Shown one piece after another: positions 24,379 to 36,776 of a DNA stretch of 64,000 bases. Numbering within the stretch: position 1 is the first letter of the stretch; each line of letters begins with the position of its first letter. Location: contig JAHLTZ010000023.1 of the NCBI GenBank assembly GCA_025786725.1, positions 1-64,000 of the forward strand, given 5' to 3'. Position numbers and translations under genes: made by a program. The DNA comes from Syncephalis fuscata (Eukaryota > Zoopagomycota > Zoopagomycetes > Zoopagales > Piptocephalidaceae). The notes under the pieces were generated by a model that worked only from the letters and a program-made list of their open reading frames with translations, was not told the DNA's origin and made no database searches.

Positions 24379-26138
24379 TTAGGCAAGAGCGGCCCGTAAT
24401 AGACGTGAGAATGTATCGCTAAATCCCTTGGGCAGTATGCCATCGAATGCACTGCCAGTATTGGCAGCAGCCGCTGGATGTTGGCTCGATGGTGCTACAT
24501 CGTTCAAAGAGATTTCCGGCGAATGCGTACGACTAATGGCACGTAATTGCAAATCCTTTTTCTGCAACTTAGCAAGTTCATCAACGGCATGCAAAGACGG
24601 CGATACCACACGTGGAAGGTGGTAATTGCCAGGCTCGCTAATACAAGTCATGCTAGATGATGATGTATCGGCAGTTGAGCGTATTTCGTCATCACCATCG
24701 CTATCAGCTTCGGTTGAGTCATCAAGAATACTATCATCGAGAGATGGCATTGGTGAAGGCGGCATATCATCGTCGTCATCGTCGTTGTTGCTATGAGCCT
24801 TATTGGTATCAATGGCAATGTTGACCTTAGTAGTACGATGGCTATCAATGTCTTGTTCCTCCGAGTGAGCGGCCTCATGCGCGTTGATCACTGAGGCAAC
24901 ATCTTCGCATACAGCATCACACCAAAAGTTAAGGCAGTTGCGTACAGATTCGTACAGCTCATTCAATGTGCAGCGCTTATCAGGATTGGGATCCAATGCT
25001 CGGCGTAGAATACGGTGCACATCATCGGTAACTGGTAGAATACGAGCAAGTGCCGTTTGTGGCTCACGCAAATAGTAAGCATAGGCTTGATCGGACATAT
25101 CAGCACGGCGCCATGGATTGCGACGGCTTGCTAGATTGCATAGTAGAATGCCTAGTGACCATACATCGCTTGCCGATGTGCTATAAGCATGACGAGCAGG
25201 CAAAACAAAGCCATCGTCTTCATGGCCATCATCATCGTCACTGTTACTATTGCTGGCAAAACCGTAGTAAGCATTTAGATTCGACGAGTCGTTATCCTCT
25301 GATTCAGAGTCGTAGCAAGCACCATTCTTGCTTAAAAGACATTCTATTAATAAATAAATACATCATATTCATATGTTAGTAAGCATTAATAATAAATGAT
25401 CGACAATTAGCAGTGTTACCCACCTGGACTCATGTAGAATGGCGATCCGCAGCCACGTTCCTTACTCCAAGCATGTTCAGTAGCCAGGCCAAAGTCGCCG
25501 AGATAGACGTGTAGACGATCGTCACGGCCACGTTGAACAAGTAGATTTTCAGGCTTTATGTCGCGATGATAAACATTCATGCGATGGCAGTGTGATACAG
25601 CCTGGCAAGCTTCAAGGAAAAGACGCTTTGCTTCTCGTTCACCGCCGCGAAGGCCAACATCGCAAATAAGCGAAAATAGATCGCCTTCTGGACAATAGTC
25701 AAGGACTAGGTAAGCACCGAATGCATTGTAGGCGGCATCGTGTAACGATAGAACGCGTGGATGATTGGAGCAGCGGGCATGCAACGATGCCTCAAACCGA
25801 TGTTGTAAGGTCGGTGTTTGTGGCGTGACGGGCATATCACGCAATTTGGATCGTAGAACATCTTTATTGTAGGAAGCAAGTCGGTTAAGCTGGCTATCAT
25901 TAGGCATATGCTTGACGGCATATTCTTGACGGGTCGTCTCTTCGATGGCCTTGTAGACGATACCGCTGGCACCGCTATTAAGTACTTGGACCAAGCGGAG
26001 TCTGAATCGTTCCGTCTTCAACGTTTGCCCCAGCAAAGGAGCCTCGGGCGTTGGTTCGACAGCGGGTAAAGGCGGCAACATCGTGTTTGACGATTCTACT
26101 TGATTGGTTAGTCGAGTGTTCATGGTGCGTTGGGCCAT
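24379..26138 (-). CDS. Ran1-like serine/threonine protein kinase, copy 2, with acidic insert
   Basis: Two exons, 25424-26138 and 24379-25343, give 559 residues from the ATG at 26138. Kinase features: glycine loop NSGASG (54-59, first Gly replaced by Asn), lysine K76, HRDIKPEN catalytic loop, LGDFGLATEH, and MSPE interrupted by a phase-1 intron at the same codon as in copy 1. Compared with copy 1 there is an insertion of about 40 residues between MSPE and the DVWSLG motif, very rich in Asp, Ser and Asn. The C-terminal extension is also acidic (a DDDDDD run) and ends in hydrophobic SRLLRAALA. Both kinases most resemble the fungal Ran1/Sks1/Vhs1 group. Upstream lies the largest gene-poor tract of the window. 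Confidence 0.92.
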
Positions 26139-28295
26139 CCCTTGACTGCAGATGTAGTGTGATGTAATGTACGGTGTGGTGTTTAGTGATGTTATAGTGA
26201 TAATCACTTAGTGGAAAGGTAGAGTTGTATATACCAGTTAAAAGGATGCGTGACAACAATCTTCGCGGTCACACAAGGTGATATCAGAAACAGCGTCCTA
26301 ATTGACGTTTACTAAAATACAACGAATGTAGGACAGTCGTCAACAGTATTGAAGGCGCAAAGGTGGTTTATAGAAAGAAGGGTGCACGGATTGAGTGGTA
26401 CAAACACGATGCACGCTGAAATCAATACGTACAAGTATTTAAATAATAATAATAATAAAAAAGAATCGTTAGACTGTTACAAGGTGTGCCTACGATAAAA
26501 GCAATCGATACCAACCGAGTTGCAATAAAGCGTAGTATAGACGTAAGGTAGAAAGTAAAGTAAGAAGTTGAATTGAAAGATAAAGGCGAGCAATATACAA
26601 AAAAAAATGCTCACACAGTACAAGTTTCAATTGTATTAATTCGAAAGAGTGACGAATTAATAAGAGCTGCTAGCGCAAAGAAAGAAATGAAAGGTAACCA
26701 GTCAAAGGGTAGCTGGTATAAACAAACGACAACGCCAATGGAAATACGATGATAATACGCAAACAAAAAGTGCGCTAGTTTAACAGTAGTTGCTGATGTT
26801 GTAATGGAGATGGCGGCGCCGAGAGTAAACCAGTCGATGAGCTGGAAACAAAAGAAAGATAAGAAGAAGAGGGAGGAGGAAAGAAAGCGTATACAAGCGA
26901 AAACGACGATAGTGTCGTAGAAGGCGCGACTAAAGCAGCCAAATATGATGAAGAGTAAAATTAAAGAAACTGGGGCAGTCTACGCGACGTAGCACGCTCT
27001 TTTATGGATACAATGCTATGCTTGTTTTGAATGAATGGGCCGCCGCTGCTATTGCCGCGTGGATGAGCGGGGTGATAGGCTTAGTGGTCGTTGTGTAGCA
27101 CACTTGATAATTTAGATTGGCCATGCCATTCATCCTTCTTTAGAAATGTGTGTGTGGGTGTGCGTGTCTTCTGTATACTGAAGGTATAGGCGAATAGTGC
27201 CATGAATAAGGGGATACAGATAAAATGGCACTGGTCCTACACAAATAGCAAGTGCATTAACAAAAACAGGAACAATGATGCATGGTAAAAACGAAGAAGG
27301 ATGAGAGTATACACACACCAACTCATCCATCCATTCTCTGTCTGTTTCTGATTGTGTACACCATACACACACACACTCTCTGTATTTCTATCTATCTCTG
27401 TTTCTTTTTCGGTGGGTGATAGAAAAGGGGCAAAAGGGCGTACGAGAATGCGTGCAAAGGGTGGGAAAGGAAGGAAGCCTGTCGACTAACCTAGGAAACC
27501 AAAATGGAAAGACGGCGGTCCATCGGAACACTTGGTTTGTCTCATTCTGCCACCTATTTTGCTGGCTTACTTGCTATTTTCTCTCTACCGTGCACGTACC
27601 AAGGCTTGCTGTGACGGCGACCAGTGGAGCATGAATCGATGTGCATAATTGTAGAATGCGGGGAATGCAGTGCTGTGACGGTGATCCAGAAGGGAAAGCT
27701 TGCTATAGATGGATGTAAGCGTCGCGCATTGTGCGGGTACCTTTACGGAGGAGAAGGCAAAAATGACAATAAACGTGTCAGTTGTTATTAATACGGCCTT
27801 TGTCAATGTATATAAGATTAGTTACAGTTGTGAAAGTTTTGTCTGTGTACTTAGTATGGTAATTGGCAAGTGAATATGACACATTACTGGTAATTATATT
27901 AATTTAATGGGAAAGTCATGACGAATATAGTGGCTGCGGTTTCTGATTGACGCCATATGTGACGTATTGGAATGTCATGAACTCGAAACGTGCAACGTGC
28001 GAATCATAATATTGTTTCAAATGGTCGAGCTCTCGCTTGCATCCTTGCCTCTCAATGGTGTAGAGCTGGCCAGACGTGTTTCGTCAGGACTATACGTACA
28101 TAATACGCACATACTACATACATAAATACACATATACATATTGTCTACATGGCCATTGAGGTTTTATTGTCAAAAGCTATACAATGCGTGTGTGGGTGTG
28201 TGTGTGTGTGATAGGTGGTGTAGGAGAGTGAAATGCGTGATATACACATGCGGATAGACAATAGGTTGTAGTGTTTCGTTAGCACATACAATTAG

Positions 28296-28344
28296 ACCAA
28301 TCGCCGCTCGTCAAGGCGCTCCGCTTTGTAGGACAACGATTGGT
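28296..28344. other. 8-bp inverted repeat followed by T-runs
   Basis: ACCAATCG (28296-28303) pairs with CGATTGGT (28337-28344) across a 33-base loop. Runs of six and eight T follow within 25 bases. This could be the end of a small structured RNA, with the T-runs acting as a polymerase III stop on the plus strand, but I find no box A or box B promoter and no tRNA fold. Weak evidence only. Confidence 0.2.
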
Positions 28345-30529
28345 TATTGCTTTTTTACTTTTTTTTACTAGAATGCATGTCTGATCATGTATCATGCAAC
28401 TATCGTCATGAACCAATACATGGTTCTCCTTAGTCTATCATGGCAATACGCTTGGTTTAATTAATAGTTTGTATGTGCTTTATTTATTGTATTGATTTAC
28501 AATTACGAGCGAGTATAGTAGCAATAATAGTAATAATGACATTAGCGATCGTATAACTGCGCTTCAGATTGAAATAAACCATGTCGCGTGTACACGCACG
28601 CACACACACTACCACCGATCACTTAGTCGGGTATGGATAAACACATTGTCATACATCGGAGTACGAAAGTCATTCGTGTTTACAAGCAATGCCGTGGCGT
28701 ACTTTTTTAAAATACAAGACTTGGCTAGGGCATTAAATTACAAAGAAAGCTGTGGCAGTAATGGCATTGTTCATGGCTAGAATGGCAATAGCTATGGCAA
28801 TGACTTAAGTGATGCCAATAATAAACAGGAATTTTTATATGCCACGCTACATTCGCATGCTAGTTCAAAAAAGTTATTCCGCGCTAACAAGGTGGTCTAG
28901 CTAGTTTGATGCGGATTGGTGTGGCAGCTGCAGCATTAGCCAGCATCAGTAGCACTATGATCAATGCATAGAATTATTTGAACTGGATACTACAAGTAAT
29001 CAATCGGCTATTCTAATTAGAACAGTATGGCTATCTTGCGTACAATAATACTGTGATCATAACGATTGACAACTGTACCGGAAGTATAGGTATAGCCGGG
29101 CTGTGCTTGTAAACATGTAATTATGGCAATAAGACAATTTATTTACACAAGCTAAAAAGATAACTAAGTAACAAAAGGCATAAAAATGATAATAATTAAT
29201 AGTTTTAAATGATTATTAATAAAGCAAAATTCTACTTATTATTATTACTATTAGTATTTATTATTAGTGTAATTTATTATGTATAGGCGTTTATTTTATA
29301 CATGGAATACAAATGCTTTGATGCGCCTTCCATCAGTTATGATTGCATTGGCATTCTTTTTGTCCAATCAGTTTTACGCTACGGCTTTTTTTGCTTATTC
29401 TCATTCGGAAAACAAGAGGCCGGCCTTGAACCATTCGACAAGAATGCAGACGCATATTCCAGTGGCGCAAAATATGCTTTGTACCATCATTCGATGTCCC
29501 TTTTGATGCATTATTGGCCGTCGTCTTTTTAGTAGGGGGGAAGACGGGAAATCAAGAATAGTTTGGCATTCGAACATATGGTAAATCGCCATGCCAACTA
29601 TTAAGCATTATTGTAAATAAAACACTTGATTGCAAAGGGGCAAATGCTTGCCATCTTAATGATAGATCGTACACATACCCTCTATTTCTTTGTATATGTG
29701 TAGTGTGTGGATGTTTTCAGAGCATTAGTATTAGACCGAGCCGAACCAGTATAGCCACCGTTTGAGATTAGCGGCTATTCTAGCATTATTGCTCTGATAG
29801 GATCGTCGATGGATAGCCTCTGTGCTGGTAGAAACGACTATTATGGTAGTTGGCCGGCATCAGCCAAGCAAAAGGTAGGCACGCTGTTGGCGCGTAAAAC
29901 AAAAAAGCGGCCGCCTTTCAATAACGTTGATGGTTGGTTCCATTTGAGCTACACATTTGGCAATACGGCCTATATAGAGAAACGAATTCGGTTACACCTT
30001 GTTCTATAGGTTTGATGTGCAACCAAATTGAATTTCAAGTGCCTATTTTTTAAAAGCTAAAAAAAGAGTAACAAGTATACAAAAGGCGCGGCGTAGCCCG
30101 ATAAAGTGTTTTGGGCATTCAATGCGGCAAGCAATAACAGCACAAGCACTGGCTGCTGTGGCTTCATGTGATACTTGAGCCATCTTGTCTAAAATGGTAA
30201 AACATCCGTAAAAATAACATCAATGATAGCCACTATCAAAGAATGGAAAGATAAAGGAAGGAGGTGAAAAGAGACGAGTAGGCAGTCCTACATAGAAATA
30301 GAGAAAGAGAAAAAGCCAGATGAATACAAAGCCGAAGTTTAGCACACAGACAGTTGGCCTGGCAGTCGGCTAATCAAGCACGTTTGTTATATTGTTACGC
30401 GATTTGACGGTGTTGTGTTTTATTTTCTAGAATCGATTTTGGTGTAAAATAGCTCTGCAAAGTTTTTTACTTAATTTCTTGTTAAGACAGTTAGCACTGT
30501 GATTGTTATCGCTGTTGTACCATAGCAGT

Positions 30530-30931
30530 ATGGCTACAACTATGCAGAGCCGACGGAAGCTACTGCGAGTAGGACCAAGTACACTGGTTGGGCTGCGGAT
30601 ACTATGGCCGAGTGATTTACTGACTTTTTGGACTAAGACCGACCACAATGACATATTTGCACCAGGTAATGACGAAATGGCCAAGGTAATGCGCTATAGT
30701 TGCTGTTAGTGGTGTTTTTGCTAACATGCTAGTACATAGGAATTGATGCGCGTTGTACATCCTGTAGTATTGCATGAAACGGGTACCCCAAATGCATTTG
30801 CCAAAATGATGCCTTCTAGCACAAGTAACTTGGTAAGGGATGATAACGATTGTGGCGTCTACAGTGGAGGTTTGTTGCAGCAAAGATGGAATGATTCAAT
30901 GGTAAATCTAAAGTTGGGTCAATTCGTATAG
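30530..30931 (+). CDS. Possible two-exon gene, unrecognised
   Basis: An ATG at 30530 opens a frame of 52 codons to a plausible donor (GTAATG at about 30686). A short intron with a GCTAAC branch-like site and TAG acceptor (about 30739) could join to a second frame that ends at 30931. The deduced product would be about 116 residues, has no recognisable domain, and has no clear signal peptide. The codon mix is richer in G+C than its surroundings, which is the main support. It may be chance. Confidence 0.25.
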
Positions 30932-31330
30932 ATCTATTTACGCTAGATTATCGCTGGGTTAACGAGCCGGAACTATGACAATTTATATTGAAAAAGTAGG
31001 TAGATTAAGTATTTAAATAGCACTGTATATAACGAGAAATTGGTACTTATTGATTGATGTGTGCTGAAAAGAATATACATAGTAACACGGCAAAAGAGCC
31101 TGTTGTAGGATCAATTGACTATCGTACTCAGCGATTATGGCCTCGGACACTTTGGGCCACTCTATCACCCGTCTCGAGTGCATCTACAGCTTAAACATAA
31201 ACTGTGGAACAGTATATACGTTTGGATAGCAATGGCTATGATGCTATCATTTTAATAAATTAAATAAAGCGTTATGTTTTCATATACAATGTATTACATT
31301 AAATTTGTATTTGTTATTATGCAGTAATTC

Positions 31331-32260
31331 TACATTATTGTAAACATTTAACATTATGGCTACAACATTGAGCAGTCAGAAATCAATTAACCTGTTTTTG
31401 ACGGTAAGATGACATTTATTATAGCTTGCTATTTATTTTTAATAAATTATACAATATACAATTTGCTGCTTGGATAGGCTTTAATATTCACGCTTTGTTT
31501 TTTTAATAAATCTCGTGTCTGTAAATATTGACTGGCAACTCTACAGATCACAATCTACGTCGTCACACTTTCCTTTCTCTTTTTTATACTTGACAGTATA
31601 CATGTATTGCATATACTTGTACACTCATATATGCTATATGGATAGTATTAGTAGTTGACCGGCTACTAGTTAGATACAAACACTCGTTACATTACTCTTT
31701 TGCATTGTTCTTTAATCTACTTTTCTTGCCAAGAATCTTTTTTATTTCGATCATCGACGTTGGCATCTTTATTGCATAGCAAGTGTAGGTTTGGCTTGTC
31801 TCTAATGTATATTCTAAAAGTCTTTTTACATTTACTGTTGAATTGATCACCGTTCTTTACTTAGTCAATTGCTCGGCAACAATCCTGACAACTGACACCA
31901 ATTTGTTATTTTGAGTTACTAAACTAGCAGATAATAAAATTCTATTTTTTTTGTATTAAGCTATCTGTTTCTTGTTCAGCTACTACTCTTGTGGCTATTA
32001 TGTCGTATAGATTTAAAGTTAAGCTATCAGTATTACTGCTCGTATCCATACTACTATATTCTGATTCAAATAATAAAGCGTTTTTAAAAGAAATTAAGTT
32101 TATTACATACTAACAAGATAAATAATAAACGATATCATAAATCACCATACTCATACCATGCATTACTATTTCTTCAGTTGGTCTTTATTGATTTGTAATA
32201 CTACTTATCAATATATCATCTACTGATTATGTACTACTGATAAAAGATGTTTGTTTATTA
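31331..32260. repeat. 930-bp dispersed direct repeat, copy 1
   Basis: Nearly identical to 48193-49123 in the same orientation; by eye I count roughly ten differences, including three single-base indels. The boundaries are sharp: flanks on both sides are unrelated. I see no terminal inverted repeats, no target-site duplication, no TG...CA ends and no transposase frame. Each copy begins with a tiny spliced-looking ORF (here 31356-31403 plus 31478-31531, 33 residues, start MATTLSSQKS, then a hydrophobic stretch). Confidence 0.85.
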
Positions 32261-32535
32261 TGATCATTTATTGTAGATATATACACTAAAACTATCAAAG
32301 ATTTTATACAAGCTATATTGAGCAAACTGAGATCAGAGTTTGGTGTCGGTGTTGAATTTCATATACACTCTTCTTTAAAACAATAGCAACACATTGTTAT
32401 TTACACGCACACAAACAAATCAATTGATCATAATTATTACTGGTAACAATTCTTATATCTGTAAATCTGTAAAAAAAGCACTTTTTATTATATATATGCT
32501 AATAAAATTAGAATAGGCAAATATTAGTTTCTATT
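32261..32535. other. Spacer downstream of the LLPH-like gene
   Basis: AT-rich DNA between the repeat and the 3' end of the minus-strand LLPH-like gene. Nothing is recognised in it. Confidence 0.5.
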
Positions 32536-32946
32536 CTAAATAAAAAACTTCTTCCATTTCTTGTTACGGCGCTGTGTTTGCTGCTTCGTCATATGTGCCC
32601 GCTTTGTCTTTTTGCGCTCCGTGTTATTGGAAGCATCTTGCATATTCGCATCATCTACAATAAAGTCGTTAGCTTATTACTATTATTGGCTCAAGAACAG
32701 TAGTTTACCATTGCTAGTCGCCGCTGGTGTAGTAGCGGTCTTAATAATCTTGGTTGGTCCACTGGATTGTACGTCCATACTTGCCTCCTGTTCTATCCTT
32801 GCCTCTTTTACATAGGCGGCCTCCTTTAACTCGCTTTGTTTTGCAGCCAAACGCTCAACACGCTCTGTCTCTACTTTGCCAAATAGATTGTCGCGCTTAA
32901 TGGCACGGAAACGACGCTTTGACTTTGAACGAATCGATTTGGCCAT
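32536..32946 (-). CDS. LLPH/YBL028C-like (DUF2423) small nuclear basic protein
   Basis: Two exons, 32709-32946 and 32536-32654, give 118 residues. The N-terminus MAKSIRSKSKRRFRAIKRDN is the hallmark of the DUF2423/YBL028C family, and the very basic C-terminus (RRNKKWKKFF) fits the wider learning-associated-protein (LLPH) group. A helical, charged middle carries Glu/Lys/Ala repeats followed by a Thr/Pro-rich linker interrupted by the phase-1 intron. The yeast protein is nucleolar and linked to pre-60S particles; by family a ribosome-assembly role is likely. A CAG/TAG-type trinucleotide tract lies just upstream of the start in the presumed leader. It is divergent from the deubiquitinase gene, with 0.5 kb between starts. 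Confidence 0.78.
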
Positions 32947-33443
32947 TGTAGTCGTGTCCAGTCGTAGCAGTAGCAGCAGTAGTAGTAGTAGTAAAATGTA
33001 TTTTGTTCAGCTGGAGCAAGATGAACACTTGTAGTAATACAATACGATGAAATAGAAGTAATGGTCCAAGGAATCGCCGAGAACAGGAAATAAGAAAAAA
33101 TGAAAAAAATAAAAATAAAATTGAGTTTACTTATTGTAGAACAGCGTGTACTTGATGCAAAGTAGACTTAAAGATAGAGATGACGTGGTAAAGACTCAAC
33201 AAAGCCCCTTTTACTTCTCTGTCCTTGGTATCAATCCTATTGCTGGTGGTCTATCGAACAAACAAGTCTGGTTGTTGTATTATTGCAGTAAAGTAGCAGT
33301 AAATATATTGGCTACAAGGCAGTGTTGTTAGTTATACGCTTCTGTTTATCTATTGCCTCTTTTGCGTAGTTACATTCAGCTGCTCATCAATATCGTTTAT
33401 TGCAAATATCTCTACTACTGCTGCTTTCACTACTACATTTATC
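32947..33443. promoter_or_regulatory. Shared divergent promoter region
   Basis: About 500 bases between the starts of the LLPH-like gene (minus) and the USP5/Ubp14 gene (plus). It contains an imperfect AGC/AGT triplet tract at about 32966-32993. No specific factor sites are recognised; a two-way promoter is inferred from geometry. Confidence 0.4.
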
Positions 33444-36400
33444 ATGGCTACTGCTTCGATGACAACGTGTCCACACTTGGCAGCCCACACACTAGCTCCG
33501 CCATCTGCCTTTACTCTAGTCTACCGTGACGAGTGCACTCAATGTTTTGACACACCGGTAGGATAGAGCTATATCAACTAGCTACTACAACAACTAATAG
33601 GATAACAATAGGATGCCGACGAAGGACTTGACGTATGTCTATCCTGTTTCAATGGTGGCTGCACACATCCCGATAGAGCTCATAGTCGCCGACATGCTGA
33701 AAAGCGACAACACCCCATAGTATTGAATATTCGTCGTCGTCCAAAGCCAACACGGGTAAGTAGTAGCATCTATCGTTTATGACTCTGAGTCATTATTAAT
33801 AATATATGTATACCGATACATATTCCATCATACCTATTACTTATATACGATGAATGGCTAGGGGGATGAACCACCGCAGAAGATTACACGTCTTGCTATT
33901 GTAGCTGAACTGGAATCGGACAAGTACACGTATGATACGCATGTTCACTGTCTATTCTGTAACAACCAGCAATTGGATATGACACCACAGGTAAGTGCAC
34001 CATCTATTAATCAATTGAAACTGTAATAATGTATAATAATAGCTATCAACCGTAGTCGAAGGTGTTATGAATGCATTGACAGCGAGTAAACAGTCAGAGG
34101 TTAAAGCATGGGAGGCAGAGATTGTTGCTTGTGAGCATATTCATAAGTTGGAACAAACAGTAGAAGTAACGCTATCTGAACAATGTAAGCTAGCCATTGA
34201 TTATTAGAATCTAACTCAACTAACACTATAACAGCACTTGCCCATTGTAGTCAATGTGAATTGGATGCCAATCTATGGCTTTGTTTAACTTGCGGCAATT
34301 TGGGCTGTGGTCGACGTCAATATGACGGTAGTGGCGGTAATGGACATGGACTTGATCATTACAGTGAGACGGGTCATGCTTTATCGTGTAAATTGGGCAC
34401 CATTACCCCAGAAGGAACAGCTGATGTTTACTGCTATTTGTGTGACGATGAACGATTAGATCCAGAAATTGCTAAACATTTAAGCCATTTCGGTATTCAT
34501 ATTGGCACTCAACAAAAGACCGAGAAGAGTATGGCAGAATTGGTAATTATAGTTTAAAATGCAGTATTAATTGTAATAGAATAGCTAATTATCATTATCC
34601 TTGATATGATTAGCAATTGGAACAGAATCTAAAGTTCGATTTTAGTATGACAACAGAAGATGGTCGTCAATTGACTCCTCTATTGGACCGGGTCTTACGG
34701 GATTAAAAAATCTTGGTAATAGGTAATTAATAGACTATAATAAATAATAGTTAGTATACTAACATAGCTCAGCTGTTATATGGCATCTGTGATACAATCG
34801 CTATTTGCTCTACCATCCTATCGTCAACGGTAAGTAGTTATTTCATTACTATTCATTTATATCTATACTTATTATACAACAGATATACTCAGGATAAGAC
34901 ACAGCACGAAGGACAGTGTGACAAGTCACCTTCTCAATGTTTCCAATGTCAGATGTATAAGATGGCTGATGGCTTATGGAGTGGACGCTACTCGGTGCCT
35001 ATCATTGCTACTCATGAAGATAAAGAAGAGCAACGAGGACAAGAAGGTATTACCCCATCAATGTTTAAAGCATTACTGGGCAAAGATCATCCAGAATTCT
35101 CGACGATGCGTCAACAGGTGGTTATTTCTATTAATTACTATAGTAGTTATGGTTATTAATAAGTGGATGTATCTAGGATGCATTTGAATTCTTCCAACAC
35201 TGGACTAAGGTGACCGAGCAACAGGAACGTATTACAGGTAGAGATCCCACACAATGCTTCCAATTCCACGTTGAAGAACGTCTACAATGTATGGGATGCC
35301 GTCGAGTACGTTATACACGACAACCTACAACATGTCTTCAATTGCCTGTACCAGTACGTAAACAATCTGAACAAGAAAACGACTATGCACCAGTCTCATT
35401 GGAACAATGCTTTAAAGCATTCACTGCCGATGACTGTCTATCCTGGAAGTGTCCACAATGTCAAGATACAAAATCAGTTGTCAAGTAATTATATTGATAG
35501 TAGTAATTATATAATATAATATTAATGTTAATGGTATTTATGCTAGATCAACTCGATTGGCGTCATTCCCTGAAGCATTGGTTGTTTGTTTACGTCGATT
35601 TGAATTCAGAAACTGGGTTCCTGTTAAGCTAGGTAAACAAAAAACAATGATCATATTAATAGTATAACTAATTAATAATGTTAATAGGTGTACCGGTTAC
35701 TCTACCAAAAGGTGTATTTAGTTTAGAGGACATTAAAGGACAAGGCAAAGCAGATGATGAGGAATTATTACCAGAAACAAGTGGTAAATCTATTTTATTG
35801 CTGTGTTGTTAATGTATTATTGCTCATTAGTCTGTATTAGATAAAGTGGAAGCAAGCGTAAATGAAGAATTACTGGGCATTATGATATCGATGGGATTAA
35901 CAGAATCTCATTGTCGAGCTGGATTATTGGCCACAGGTAATAATAATGCTGAAGCAGCCCTGGCCTGGTGTTTTGACAATCCTGAAACGACTGCATCTAC
36001 TGCACCAACCACAAATACCGGTAATTAGATAGTTGGTGGTTGATAGTTGTTATTAATATTGATATAGCTGTCAATGTACCAATGGAAGCCATACTTACTG
36101 TGGCAGATATGGGATTCACTGAAGCACAAGCCCGTAAAGCATTAAGTGAAACGGTAAATGGATTAAATGAAAAGTGTAATCATCTATTGTATATTAATTA
36201 ACACAATCTATATAGAATAATAGTGTAGAACGAGCGGTTGAATGGCTATTCAGTCACCCAGAAGAGACCGGTGACAATATCGCTATGACTGATGTATCAG
36301 GTAAATGTTTATATTTTATTGTTATAAATGTAATTCATAAGTATATCTAGTAGATGATCATACATCCTATCAAGGATCTACAAAGTACCGGGTTAGCAGT

Positions 36401-36571
36401 GTTGTATCTCATCGTGGTACATCTGTTCACTGTGGTCATTATGTAGCACATATCTACGATAAGGAGAATGATCGATGGGTGCTGTTTAATGATAATAAGG
36501 TTGTAGAAGCAGATACATTACCGGAATCCGATATGTATGTCTTGACATTGGAGCGTGTCAATGAATCATAA
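33444..36571 (+). CDS. UBP14: Ubiquitin carboxyl-terminal hydrolase USP5/Ubp14 (isopeptidase T), one apparent frameshift
   Basis: Fifteen exons: 33444-33557, 33612-33755, 33862-33990, 34043-34184, 34235-34542, 34614-34722, 34773-34829, 34883-35117, 35177-35484, 35547-35632, 35688-35783, 35841-36020, 36068-36153, 36216-36300, 36351-36571; about 766 residues. It disassembles free polyubiquitin chains. Domains: cryptic N-terminal zinc finger (CTQCFDT...CLSC), ZnF-UBP with C-x2-C and CGNLGCGRRQYDG, the catalytic Cys box GNSCYMAS (Cys about 317), MRQQDAFEFF, two UBA domains (MGLTESHCRAGL and MGFTEAQARKAL), and the His box HCGHYVAH (His about 723). Exon 6 is 109 bases where frame and family need 110; one base is missing near 34680-34686, just before the GPGLTGLKNLGN motif. 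All else is intact. Confidence 0.94.
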
Positions 36572-36776
36572 GAATAAAGATGATGAATTGGTACAATATA
36601 GATATCTGGATGTTATTAAATAGTTAATAGTTATTACAAATTTGAATTAAAACACGTTTTATTTTTTAAGCCCATTTTCATAGCAATTATTACGGCTATT
36701 ACTATTCTCTGTTGGTTATTTGCATGCAACGTACTTTTATTATTAGCTATCAACAAAGACCACGATAGTATTGACT

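Larger units (their letters stand above)
26139..31330. other. 5-kb gene-poor region upstream of kinase copy 2
   Basis: No firmly supported gene. Contains dinucleotide-rich patches (GT run at about 28188-28209, AC tracts near 27360-27374 and 28600) and many short frames without protein character. A possible spliced frame at 30530-30931 and a hairpin at 28296-28344 are listed separately. Confidence 0.5.

Noticed and set aside
29279-29592. Three overlapping frames on both strands
   Set aside because: Mutual shadows with no splice partners or motif.
31331-32260. Solo LTR or DNA transposon
   Set aside because: No terminal inverted repeats, no TG/CA ends, no target-site duplication visible in either copy.
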